Source of the DNA: Chiayiivirga flava
GTDB taxonomy: Bacteria > Pseudomonadota > Gammaproteobacteria > Xanthomonadales > Xanthomonadaceae
Assembly: GCF_014202825.1 (NCBI RefSeq)
Contig: NZ_JACHHP010000003.1
Span: 394,229-458,228, forward strand
Direction of reading: 5' to 3'
Length of the DNA: 64,000 bases
Both the position numbers and the translations under genes were made by a program. Under the pieces are notes generated by a model. The model saw only the letters and a list, made by a program, of their open reading frames with translations, made no database searches and had not been told where the DNA came from. Below, piece after piece: positions 9,648 through 18,597 of this stretch (position 1 is its first letter; every line of letters starts with the position of its first letter).

Positions 9648-10841
9648 TCAGAGCGCTTCGAACACCCCCGCAGCGCCCATGCCGGTGCCGATGCACATCG
9701 TCACCATGCCGTACTTCTTGTTGTGGCGCTTCATGCCGTGCGTGATCGTCGCCGTACGCACCGCGCCGGTCGCGCCGAGCGGATGGCCGAGCGCAATCGC
9801 ACCACCCAGCGGGTTGATCTTCGACGGATCGAGGCCAACGTCACGAATCACCGCCAGCGCTTGCGCCGCAAACGCTTCGTTGAGTTCGATCCAGTCGAGC
9901 TGGCCCTTTGTCAACCCGGCCTGCTTCAGCGCCTTCGGAATCGCCGCGATCGGGCCGATACCCATCACTTCCGGCCGCACACCGGCCACCGAGAAACTCA
10001 CGAACCGCGCAAGCGGCGTCAGCCCGTAGTCCTTGATCGCCTGTTCCGACGCCAGCAGGATCGCCGCCGCACCATCGCTCATCTGCGAGCTCGTGCCCGC
10101 GGTCACGCTGCCACCGTTGCGGAACACCGCACGCAGCTTGGCGAGGCCTTCGAGCGAGGTATCCGCACGCGGACCTTCGTCGTTCTCGATCAGCGCCTTC
10201 TTCACCCGCACGGCATTGCCGGCGAGATCGGGAAAACGCGAGATCACCTCATACGGCGAAATCTCGTCGCGGAATTCACCCGCAGCGACGGCTTTCAGCG
10301 CCTTCTGGTGCGAGGCCAGCGCAAACGCGTCCTGGTCTTCGCGGCCGATGTTCCACTCCTCCGACACCTTCTCGGCCGTGATGCCCATGCCGTAGGCGAT
10401 GGCGATGTTCTCGTCGGAGAACGCCTTCGGCGACATGCTCGGGTGGTGGCCCATCATCGGCACCATCGACATCGATTCGGTGCCGCCGGCCAGCATCAGG
10501 TCGGCGTTGCCGAGGCGGATCTGGTCGGCCGCCAGCGCCACGGCCTGCAGGCCGGACGAGCAGAATCGGTTGATGGTCTGCGCGGCGATGACGTTGGGCA
10601 GGCCGGCCAGCAGCAGGCCGATGCGCGCCACGTTCATGCCTTGCTCGCCTTCGGGCATGGCGCAGCCGATGATGGCGTCGTCGATGCGCGTGGGGTCGAT
10701 GCCCGGCGCCTGCGCGACGACGCTTTTCAGCACGTGCGCCAGCAGCTCGTCGGGGCGGGTGTTGCGGAACGCGCCGCGCGGCGCCTTGCCGACCGGGGTG
10801 CGGGTGGCGGCGACGATGTAGGCGTCCTGGATTTGTTTCAT
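9648..10841 (-). CDS. fadA: Acetyl-CoA C-acyltransferase (3-ketoacyl-CoA thiolase)
   Basis: Thiolase of 397 residues that cleaves 3-ketoacyl-CoA to acetyl-CoA and a shortened acyl-CoA, the last step of beta-oxidation. The acyl-accepting cysteine C94 lies in NRFCSSGLQA; H353 in GGAIALGHPLG and the proton-relay C383 in CIGTGMGAAG complete the active site. It lies downstream of the fused dehydrogenase/hydratase on the same strand, as in fadNA operons, but 140 bases of repeat DNA and a stable hairpin sit between them. A rho-independent terminator follows the stop. Assignment as FadA rather than a biosynthetic thiolase rests on this context. Confidence 0.9.
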   Translation of the reverse strand: MKQIQDAYIVAATRTPVGKAPRGAFRNTRPDELLAHVLKSVVAQAPGIDPTRIDDAIIGCAMPEGEQGMNVARIGLLLAGLPNVIAAQTINRFCSSGLQAVALAADQIRLGNADLMLAGGTESMSMVPMMGHHPSMSPKAFSDENIAIAYGMGITAEKVSEEWNIGREDQDAFALASHQKALKAVAAGEFRDEISPYEVISRFPDLAGNAVRVKKALIENDEGPRADTSLEGLAKLRAVFRNGGSVTAGTSSQMSDGAAAILLASEQAIKDYGLTPLARFVSFSVAGVRPEVMGIGPIAAIPKALKQAGLTKGQLDWIELNEAFAAQALAVIRDVGLDPSKINPLGGAIALGHPLGATGAVRTATITHGMKRHNKKYGMVTMCIGTGMGAAGVFEAL

Positions 10842-10855
10842 GGCTTTCTCCGAAA

Positions 10856-10974
10856 GCGTGATTCGGGATTCGTGATTTGTGATTCGAAAGCTTGTGATTC
10901 GTGATTCGTGATTGGTGATTCGAAAGAGCGAGCGTGCTTCTACGAATCCCTAATCCCGAATCACGAATCCCGGA
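10856..10974. repeat. GTGATTCG-rich repeat block (family C)
   Basis: Several head-to-tail GTGATTCG / ATTCGTG units (10858-10922) are followed by an inverted ATCCCGAATCACGAATCC segment (10952-10969). The AT-rich composition differs sharply from the surrounding coding DNA. The block fills the spacer between the FadN-type gene and fadA. Confidence 0.85.
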
Positions 10975-11002
10975 AAGCCGCTCAGTTCCTGAGCGGCTTT
11001 CC
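10972..11002 (-). other. Perfect 14-bp hairpin over the stop codon of the FadN-type gene
   Basis: GGAAAGCCGCTCAG and CTGAGCGGCTTTCC are separated by three bases. The TGA stop and last codons lie inside the stem. No U-tract follows in the mRNA sense, so it is not a classical terminator. Confidence 0.75.
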
Positions 11003-13348
11003 CGTCTTGAGCGTGTGCAGGATGCGCGCCTGCGTCTTGGGCATCTGCGCGAGCGCGACGAAGTGTTCGCGTTCCAGGCGCAGTAGCCAGTCCTCGTCGA
11101 CCAGCGAGCCGCGGTCGATCTCGCCGCCGCTCAGCACGGTGGCGATGCGCTTGGACACTTCGAAATCGTGCTCGGAGATGAAACGGCCTTCGAGCATGTT
11201 GACCAGCATCATCTGGAACGTGGCGATGCCGACGTCGCCGGCCACCGGGATCTGGCGCGCCGGCAGCGGCGGGCGGTAACCCGATTCGGCGAGGCCGCGT
11301 GCCGTCGCCTTCGCCACGTGCAGCAGTTCGAAGGCGTTGAACACCACCACGTCGCTCTCGCGCAGCAGCTTCAGTTCCTTGGCTTCGAGCGCGGAGGTGG
11401 AGGTCTTGCCCATCGCCACGGCTTCGAAGTAGGGCTTGAGGCCGGTGTAGAGATCGCCGCTGCCGATGGCGCGGCCGACGCGTTCGGCGATTTCCTTCAG
11501 GCCGCCACCGGCCGGCAGCAGGCCCACGCCTGCTTCCACGAGGCCGATGTAGCTCTCCAGCGCCGCGACCGTGCGCGCGCTGTGCATCTGGAACTCGCAG
11601 CCGCCGCCGAGCGCGAGGCCACGCACCGCGGCCACCACCGGTACCAGCGAATACTTGATGCGCTGGCTGGTTTTCTGGAAGTCCGCGATCATCGCGTCGA
11701 AGCCGGCGATGTCGCCCGACTGCAGCAGGCCCATCGCGCCGGTGAGGTCGGCGCCGGCGGAGAACTGCTCGCCGGACTGCCAGATCACGAGGCCGGCGAA
11801 GTTCTTCTCGGCCTCGTCCACGGCGCGCTGCACGCCGTCGATGACGCCCTGCGAGACGGTGTTCATCTTGGTCTTGAAGCTCAGCACCGCGATGCCGTCG
11901 CCGTCGTGCCACATGCGCACGGCATCGGTTTCGAACACGGTTTGACCCGGGTCGAACGTCTCGCCGAGCAGCGGATCGGGGAAACGCTGGCGCTGGTAGA
12001 CGGCGAGCTGGCTGCGCGGCAGCACGGTGTCGCGTGCCGGCGAGTAGCTGCCTTCGGCGGTGTGCACGCCGTCGCGGCCGTCGAACACCCAGTCCGGCAG
12101 CGGCGCGTTGGCCATGGTCTTGCCGGCGGCGATGTCTTCGGCGATCCAGCCGGCCACCTTTTTCCAGTCCGCCGCCTGCCAGGTCTCGAACGGGCCGAGT
12201 TTCCAGCCGTAACCCCAGCGGATGGCGAAGTCGACGTCACGCGCGGTTTCGGCGATCGAGGCGAGGTGGAAGGCGCTGTAGTGGAACAGGTCGCGGAACA
12301 CCGCCCACAGGAACTGCGCCTGTGGATGCTGGCTTGCGCGCAGCTTTTCGAACTTCTCGACCGGGTTTTTCAGCTTCAGGATTTCGACCACTTCCGGCGC
12401 GGCTTCGCGATCGGACGGGCGGTAATCCTGCGTCGAGAGATCGAGGACCACGATGTCCTTGCCGACCTTGCGGAAGATGCCGGCGCCGGACTTCTGCCCG
12501 AGCGCGCCCTTCGACACGAGCGCCTGCTGCCACTCGGGTGCCTTGAAGTACTGGTGCCACGGATCGTCCGGCAGCGTGTCGTGCATCGTCTTGATGACGT
12601 GCGACATGGTGTCGAGGCCGACCACGTCGGCGGTGCGGAACGTCGCCGATTTCGGACGGCCGATCAGCGGGCCGGTCAGCGCGTCGGCTTCGTCGAAACC
12701 GAGGTTGAAGGCGGCGGTGTGGTGCATCGTGGAGAGGATCGAGAACACGCCGATGCGGTTGCCGATGAAGTTCGGGGTGTCCTTGGCATAGACCACGCCC
12801 TTGCCGAGCGTGGTGACGAGGAAGGTTTCGAGGCCTTCGAGCACGTCTTTCGCGGTCTTGCGGCAGGGGATCAGTTCCGCGAGGTGCATGTAGCGCGGCG
12901 GGTTGAAGAAGTGCACGCCGCAGAAACGTTCATGCAGCGAGGCGGGCAGGGCATCCACGAGGCTGTTGATCGACAGGCCCGAGGTGTTGCTCGCGATGAT
13001 CGCGTGCGGGGCGATGTGGGCCTCGATCTTGTCGTAGAGGTCCTTTTTCCAGTCCATGCGCTCGGCGATGGCCTCGATGATGAGGTCGCAGTCGCGAAGC
13101 AGGTCCAGGTGCTGGTCGTAGTTCGCGGCGGTGAGCGCGGCGGCCTTGGCCTTGGTCGCGAGCGGCGCGGGCGAGAGTTTGCCGAGGTTGGCGATGGCCT
13201 TGTCGACGATGCCGTTCGGCGCGCCTTCTTTCGCGGGCAGGTCGAACAGGATGGTGTCGACGTCGGCATTGACCAGATGCGCGGCGATCTGCGCGCCCAT
13301 GACGCCGGCCCCGAGCACGGCGACCTTGCGGATACGGAGTTGGGGCAT
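10982..13348 (-). CDS. Fused 3-hydroxyacyl-CoA dehydrogenase / enoyl-CoA hydratase (FadN-type)
   Basis: Beta-oxidation protein of 788 residues. The dehydrogenase comes first, with the NAD loop VAVLGAGVMGAQIAAHLV at 9-26 and SNTSGLSINSL near residue 115. The C-terminal third is a crotonase-fold hydratase: FSAGADLTGAMG and RGLALGGGCEFQMH form the oxyanion hole. This order, dehydrogenase then hydratase, is that of Bacillus FadN and the reverse of E. coli FadB. The frame is open upstream through a repeat element to 13549; the ATG at 13348 gives the family N-terminus. The stop codon and last codons lie inside a perfect 14-bp hairpin. Probably regulated by the adjacent TetR/PsrA-like protein (inference). 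Confidence 0.93.
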   Translation of the reverse strand: MPQLRIRKVAVLGAGVMGAQIAAHLVNADVDTILFDLPAKEGAPNGIVDKAIANLGKLSPAPLATKAKAAALTAANYDQHLDLLRDCDLIIEAIAERMDWKKDLYDKIEAHIAPHAIIASNTSGLSINSLVDALPASLHERFCGVHFFNPPRYMHLAELIPCRKTAKDVLEGLETFLVTTLGKGVVYAKDTPNFIGNRIGVFSILSTMHHTAAFNLGFDEADALTGPLIGRPKSATFRTADVVGLDTMSHVIKTMHDTLPDDPWHQYFKAPEWQQALVSKGALGQKSGAGIFRKVGKDIVVLDLSTQDYRPSDREAAPEVVEILKLKNPVEKFEKLRASQHPQAQFLWAVFRDLFHYSAFHLASIAETARDVDFAIRWGYGWKLGPFETWQAADWKKVAGWIAEDIAAGKTMANAPLPDWVFDGRDGVHTAEGSYSPARDTVLPRSQLAVYQRQRFPDPLLGETFDPGQTVFETDAVRMWHDGDGIAVLSFKTKMNTVSQGVIDGVQRAVDEAEKNFAGLVIWQSGEQFSAGADLTGAMGLLQSGDIAGFDAMIADFQKTSQRIKYSLVPVVAAVRGLALGGGCEFQMHSARTVAALESYIGLVEAGVGLLPAGGGLKEIAERVGRAIGSGDLYTGLKPYFEAVAMGKTSTSALEAKELKLLRESDVVVFNAFELLHVAKATARGLAESGYRPPLPARQIPVAGDVGIATFQMMLVNMLEGRFISEHDFEVSKRIATVLSGGEIDRGSLVDEDWLLRLEREHFVALAQMPKTQARILHTLKTGKPLRN

Positions 13349-13452
13349 TGCGGTGTTCCCTATGCGAGCGGTGGAGGTGGGTGGACGAGTTGTTTGCTTG
13401 GTACGGATCGATTTCGTTGGGCTGCATGTCGGCCGCGACGGTTCACTCTCTC

Positions 13453-13544
13453 CGTCGTCCCGGCGAACGCCGGGACCCAGTGACGTGTTTGTTGTCGATG
13501 GGCCGGCGTAACGTCGCTGGGCCCCGGCGTTCGCCGGGGCGACG
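13453..13544. repeat. REPIN-like paired hairpin, family A copy 2
   Basis: Same two-arm design in the 228-base spacer between the TetR gene stop and the FadN-type gene start. Arm core is CCCGGCGAACGCCGGG at the left; the right arm has CGGCGTTCGCCG with one C/G change in the outer stem. It lies upstream of the FadN-type gene and could affect its 5' region. Confidence 0.9.
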
Positions 13545-13576
13545 GTCACGGTGTGTGGCGGGCGTGTGAAGTTTGC

Positions 13577-14197
13577 TCATGGAGCGCGGAGGCCCGCAGC
13601 GACGAAGGCAACGAGTTCAGTCGCTGCACGCTCGCAATGCGCCTGCTCGGTCCCGGTCGTCGCGCGGCGCAGGATGCCGAAATCCGCCATCGCATACGTC
13701 AGCGCACCGGTGAGGAAATCCAGCCGCCAGTACAACTGTTCCTTTGCCAATCCCGGCACGCACTCCATGATCGTGCGCGAGAATTCGCGCAGCACATGCC
13801 CGTAATGTTCGGACAGGAACTTGCGCAACCGCTCGTTCTTCTCCGCGTACGCCCGCGCCAGCACGCGCACGAAGGCCGCACCGCCGTCGCTGTCCAGGCT
13901 CATCGCCAGCGGCGGCTCGACAAAGGCGCGCAGCACCGCTTCCAGCTGCACCGGCGCCTGCTCGCGCGCCGCGGCCAGCGCAGTCATGCGCGCGCGGCTC
14001 ATGTCGTCCATGCGGCGGCGGAACACCTCGGCGACAAGGTTTTCCTTCGACCCGAAGTGGTAGTTCACCGCGGCAAGGTTGACATCGGCCCGACTCGTCA
14101 CCAGACGCAGCGACGTGCCCGCGAACCCGTGCTGCGCAAACAGCGCCTCGGCCGCATTCAGGATGCGTTCCTTGGTGGAAAAGTGCGGGGTCGTCAT
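13577..14197 (-). CDS. TetR-family transcriptional regulator, PsrA-like
   Basis: Regulator of 206 residues. The N-terminal helix-turn-helix (about 9-60: RILNAAEALFAQHGF, SLRLVTSRADVNLAAVNYHF) is very close to PsrA of Pseudomonas, a repressor released by long-chain fatty acids that controls beta-oxidation and its own gene. The C-terminal ligand domain contains long helices ending in a segment of the PsrA-like type. It lies upstream of, and on the same strand as, the FadN-type and thiolase genes. Two CAAAC/GTTTG palindromes frame its own promoter, which supports autorepression. The effector is inferred, not visible. It could also be a broader fatty-acid regulator such as FadR of the TetR type. 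Confidence 0.88.
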   Translation of the reverse strand: MTTPHFSTKERILNAAEALFAQHGFAGTSLRLVTSRADVNLAAVNYHFGSKENLVAEVFRRRMDDMSRARMTALAAAREQAPVQLEAVLRAFVEPPLAMSLDSDGGAAFVRVLARAYAEKNERLRKFLSEHYGHVLREFSRTIMECVPGLAKEQLYWRLDFLTGALTYAMADFGILRRATTGTEQAHCERAATELVAFVAAGLRAP

Positions 14198-14219
14198 GCG
14201 GTCGGACGGGTGCCTGATT

Positions 14220-14229
14220 CAAACGTTTG
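14220..14229. promoter_or_regulatory. PsrA-type operator, proximal
   Basis: Perfect palindrome CAAACGTTTG just downstream of the predicted transcription start of the TetR gene. Confidence 0.6.
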
Positions 14230-14238
14230 TTCGAGTCG

Positions 14239-14268
14239 ATGGTAGCTGTCGTCGACCGTCCCGGTCAA
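14239..14268 (-). promoter_or_regulatory. Sigma-70-like promoter of the TetR/PsrA-like gene
   Basis: On the minus strand TTGACC (14268-14263) and TACCAT (14244-14239) are 18 bases apart. Transcription would start near 14232. Both operator palindromes overlap or adjoin this promoter. Confidence 0.6.
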
Positions 14269-14280
14269 ACGCCCGTTTGA
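14265..14280. promoter_or_regulatory. PsrA-type operator, distal
   Basis: TCAAAC-GCCC-GTTTGA, matching the published Pseudomonas PsrA site G/CAAAC(N2-4)GTTTG/C (recalled, not looked up). It overlaps the -35 box of the TetR gene. Confidence 0.65.
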
Positions 14281-14379
14281 GCCGTCGTGAGGCTCGGTGA
14301 GGGGGTGTGCGGTTCGCCCGGTAGCGGTGAAAGACGTTGCAATTCGCGTCGTAACCCCCGGTTTAATGCCGAATTTCGG

Positions 14380-14388
14380 TGCTACAAT
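14380..14388 (+). promoter_or_regulatory. Extended -10 box of ndk
   Basis: TGCTACAAT, an extended -10, lies 48 bases before the ndk ATG. No good -35 is seen, as is common with extended -10 promoters. Confidence 0.6.
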
Positions 14389-14435
14389 CCCAGACCCTGA
14401 ATGGGGGCATTCAATCAACAATCTGGAGACCCGGC

Positions 14436-14861
14436 ATGGCGCTGGAGCGCACCCTTTCGATCATCAAGCCCGACGCTGTCGCGAAAAACGCGATCGGCGC
14501 CATCGTTGGCCGCTTTGAAGCGGCGGGACTGAAGGTCGTCGCAGCAAAACTCAAGCAGCTCTCGCGCAAGGAAGCCGAAGGCTTCTACGCGGTGCACAAG
14601 GAGCGTCCGTTCTTCGGCGCGCTGGTCGAATTCATGATCTCCGGCCCGGTCTTCATCCAGGCGCTGGAAGGCGAAGGCGCGATCCAGAAGAACCGCGACC
14701 TGATGGGCGCCACCGATCCGAAGAAGGCCGACAAGGGCACCATCCGCGCCGACTTCGCCGAGTCGATCGACGCAAACGCCGTGCACGGGTCGGACAGCGC
14801 CGAGAATGCCGCGATCGAGATCGCGTACTTCTTCGCCACCACCGAAGTCGTCTCGGCCTGA
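14436..14861 (+). CDS. ndk: Nucleoside-diphosphate kinase
   Basis: NDK of 141 residues transfers the gamma phosphate from ATP to nucleoside diphosphates through a phosphohistidine. The active histidine is H117 in [12 protein letters not shown], the family signature; the N-terminus [14 protein letters not shown] is also typical. The frame is open to 14379, but CTGGAGA 7-13 bases upstream marks the ATG at 14436. A promoter with TGCTACAAT lies 48 bases upstream. It starts the long rlmN-pilW-rodZ-yfgM-bamB-der run, as in many gammaproteobacteria. Confidence 0.97.
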   Translation: MALERTLSIIKPDAVAKNAIGAIVGRFEAAGLKVVAAKLKQLSRKEAEGFYAVHKERPFFGALVEFMISGPVFIQALEGEGAIQKNRDLMGATDPKKADKGTIRADFAESIDANAVHGSDSAENAAIEIAYFFATTEVVSA

Positions 14862-14882
14862 TTCCCGATCGAGCCTGATGCG

Positions 14883-16065
<1,183 letters not shown>

Positions 16066-16079
<14 letters not shown>

Positions 16080-16839
16080 CGCGCTGTGGCTGGCGGTGCT
16101 GCTCGCGCTCGGCGGCTGCGCGAGCGGCGGCGGCGGACGCACGCCGGCGCGCGCCGACGTCGATTCGCCGTCGCAGCAGGCGGCGCAGATGCAGGTGCAG
16201 CTCGGGCAGGGATACCTGCAGCAGGGCAAGCTCGAAACCGCGCAGGAACGCCTGCAGCGTGCTCTGAAGCTCGATCCGCGCAACGTCGATGCGCACACCA
16301 TGCTCGCGGTGCTCAACGAGCGCATCAACCGGCCCGAGATCGCCGAATCGTTCTATCGCAAGGCGACCGAACTCAAACCCGACGGCGGCGCGGTCAACAA
16401 CAATTACGGCGCCTTCCTGTGCGGCAAGGGCCGATACGCGGAAGCCGACACCTATTTCCAGCGCGCGCTTGCCGATCCGTTCTACAAGACGCCCGGCGAT
16501 GCCTACGGAAATGCCGGCACCTGCGCGGCCAAGGCCGGCCAGCCGGACAAGGCGCTCGCCTACTTCCGCAACGCGCTCGAAACCCAGCCCACGAACGCGA
16601 TGGCGCTGTTCGAGATGGCGCGCATCAACTACGAGAAAAACGACAACCTGCGCGCGCGTGCCTTCATGCAGCGGCTGGAGGCGGTGACGCCGCCCGAGCC
16701 GCAGATCCTGGAGCTCGCCGAACGCATCGAACTGCGCCTGGGGGACAGGTCGGCGGCGAAGAAGTACCGCGACCGCCTCGAGCAGGAATTTCCCGACTAC
16801 GAACCGGTCACCACGACCGAAGGATCGCCTTCGCCATGA
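16066..16839 (+). CDS. pilW: Type IV pilus biogenesis/stability lipoprotein PilW (PilF)
   Basis: Outer-membrane pilotin lipoprotein of 257 residues. The signal peptide ends in a lipobox LGGC, with the lipidated cysteine near residue 19. Tetratricopeptide repeats follow from about 45 to 215 ([40 protein letters not shown]). PilF/PilW helps the PilQ secretin assemble for type IV pili. The gene overlaps rlmN by 14 bases and ends in ATGA with rodZ, matching the conserved rlmN-pilF-rodZ order. No other pilus gene lies in the window. Confidence 0.92.
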
Positions 16840-17834
16840 TCGACAACGTCCAGGACGAGCGTCAGCCGCAGCTGCCGCACCTCGACCTGCCGCTGGGGCT
16901 TCGGCTGCGCCAGGGGCGCGTGGCCGCGGGACTGAGCGTCGCCGAAGCCGCCGAGAAGCTGCGCCTGCGCATCGCCATCGTGGACGCGATGGAGCGCGAA
17001 GACCTGACGGCGCTCGGCGCCTCGGTCTACGTGCGCGGCTACTACACCAGTTACGCCCGCATGCTCGGCGTGCCGATGGCGCTGGTCGATGCCGGTCTCG
17101 CGCGCGAAGCGTTGCCGGTGGCGCCGCAGCTGCACACCACCTCGCGCCTGTCGCACGGCCGCTATCTGTTCGATCGCTACGCCCGGCGCGCGGTGTACGT
17201 GGTGCTGACCGCGTCGATCGTGTTGCCGGTGATCCTGCTCGCCACCCGCGATCATCTGCCCGATCGCCAGGCACTGCTGACCCCGCTCGACGCGCCGATC
17301 GCGCTGCCGGACGCCTCGCGCGTGGCTGGCGACGACGCCGTGGCCGGGTTGCCGACGCCGGATGCCTCGGTGACCGGCGCGCAATCCCAGACCGTGCCGG
17401 GCGTGCTGCCACCGGCCGTGGTTCCGCCGGCTGCGGCCAGCCGCGAATTCCCGGTGATGGCATCGCTGACTCCGTTCTACAGCCAGAACCAGGCCCGGCC
17501 CGAAGCGCCCGCGCCGGAGTCGGCCCCGGACGCGCCCGACGCCGCTCCGGCCGACGCCACACCGGCCGGCGGTGCGCTGCGCCTGGCGTTCGAGGGCGAC
17601 AGCTGGGTGGAAGTCACGGGCCACGACGGCAGTCGCCTCGCCTACGGACTGATGCGCGCCGGCGAAGCACGCGACTTCGCCGCGGCCGACGTGGCGCGCG
17701 TGTCGCTCGGCAATTCGGAGGCGGTCCAGGTGCGCATGAACGGCGCGCTAATGGATATCTCGCCCTATCGCCGGGCCAACGTCGCCCGGTTTACGGTATC
17801 CTCCGACGGTTCGCTGGCCCCGGCCGGCGGCTGA
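16836..17834 (+). CDS. rodZ: RodZ-like cell-shape protein (HTH / DUF4115)
   Basis: Protein of 332 residues with an N-terminal helix-turn-helix (about 20-85, GLRLRQGRVAAGLSVAEAAE), one transmembrane helix at 120-137 and a periplasmic part. The middle is a proline/alanine-rich linker; the C-terminal domain from about 245 (LRLAFEGDSWVEVTGHDG) is DUF4115. RodZ links MreB to the elongation machinery. The ATG overlaps the pilW stop by four bases. In many gammaproteobacteria ispG and hisS follow; here yfgM comes next after about 100 bases. Confidence 0.9.
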   Translation: MIDNVQDERQPQLPHLDLPLGLRLRQGRVAAGLSVAEAAEKLRLRIAIVDAMEREDLTALGASVYVRGYYTSYARMLGVPMALVDAGLAREALPVAPQLHTTSRLSHGRYLFDRYARRAVYVVLTASIVLPVILLATRDHLPDRQALLTPLDAPIALPDASRVAGDDAVAGLPTPDASVTGAQSQTVPGVLPPAVVPPAAASREFPVMASLTPFYSQNQARPEAPAPESAPDAPDAAPADATPAGGALRLAFEGDSWVEVTGHDGSRLAYGLMRAGEARDFAAADVARVSLGNSEAVQVRMNGALMDISPYRRANVARFTVSSDGSLAPAGG

Positions 17835-17937
17835 TCGCGGCGGCGGTCCGCCACGCCGCGCGACCCGGCGGCGCGACACCTTTCCGAACCCACCCGCGTG
17901 GGCACCGTCCGGTGCCCCGATGACACGGATTTGATGC

Positions 17938-18594
17938 ATGGCACTCGAGTTGATGGACGAACACGAACAGGGCGAGAAGGTTCGCGCCTGGCTGCGCCAG
18001 AACGGCGGCGCGATCATCGGTGGCGTCGCCATCGGCCTTGCGCTGATCTTCGGCTACCAGTGGTGGGAGCGCAGCAAGGTCGAGCACAAGCTCACCGCGG
18101 CGTCCACGTACCAGGCGCTCGCCGATGCGGTCGAGGCCAAGGACGACGCCACGGCCAATACGCTCGCCGCCGAGCTGACCGACAAGTTCGCGGACACGCC
18201 GTACGCCGCGCTCGCCGCGATGCGTCTGGCCGGCGCGAGGATGCAGGCGGGCAACGCGGCCGACGCCGCGTCCACGCTCGAGAAGGCGCGTGGCGCTTCC
18301 GACGATGCCGCGCTGCAGGCGCTGATGGACCTGCGCCTGGCGCGCATCGAAATCGGCGAAGGCAAGGCCGAGGGCGCACTCAAGCGTCTGGATGGCATCA
18401 AGGATGGCGCGTTCCCCGGCCTCGTGGCGGAAGCGCGCGGCGATGCGCTGTTCGCGCTCGGCCGCAGCGACGACGCGAAGACCGCCTACCAGGATGCGCT
18501 GACCGCGCTCGACACCGGCGCACCGAACCGCATGCTCGTCGAGATGAAACTCGCCGATCTCGGCGCGGCGCCGACCGCACAGCCGGAGGTCTGA
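17938..18594 (+). CDS. yfgM: YfgM-like ancillary SecYEG translocon protein (TPR)
   Basis: Bitopic inner-membrane protein of 218 residues. A single transmembrane helix lies at about 23-39 (NGGAIIGGVAIGLALIFGYQ) and tetratricopeptide-like helices fill the periplasmic part. In E. coli YfgM binds PpiD at the SecYEG translocon and helps hand over periplasmic proteins. The acidic N-terminus and helix are typical. It is followed after three bases by bamB, as in E. coli, which supports the call more than sequence alone does. Confidence 0.9.
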   Translation: MALELMDEHEQGEKVRAWLRQNGGAIIGGVAIGLALIFGYQWWERSKVEHKLTAASTYQALADAVEAKDDATANTLAAELTDKFADTPYAALAAMRLAGARMQAGNAADAASTLEKARGASDDAALQALMDLRLARIEIGEGKAEGALKRLDGIKDGAFPGLVAEARGDALFALGRSDDAKTAYQDALTALDTGAPNRMLVEMKLADLGAAPTAQPEV

Positions 18595-18597
18595 CCG

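Noticed and set aside
10856-10974. CRISPR-like array from the GTGATTCG repeats
   Set aside because: Units are 8-15 bases, nearly touching, with no uniform spacers and no cas genes nearby.
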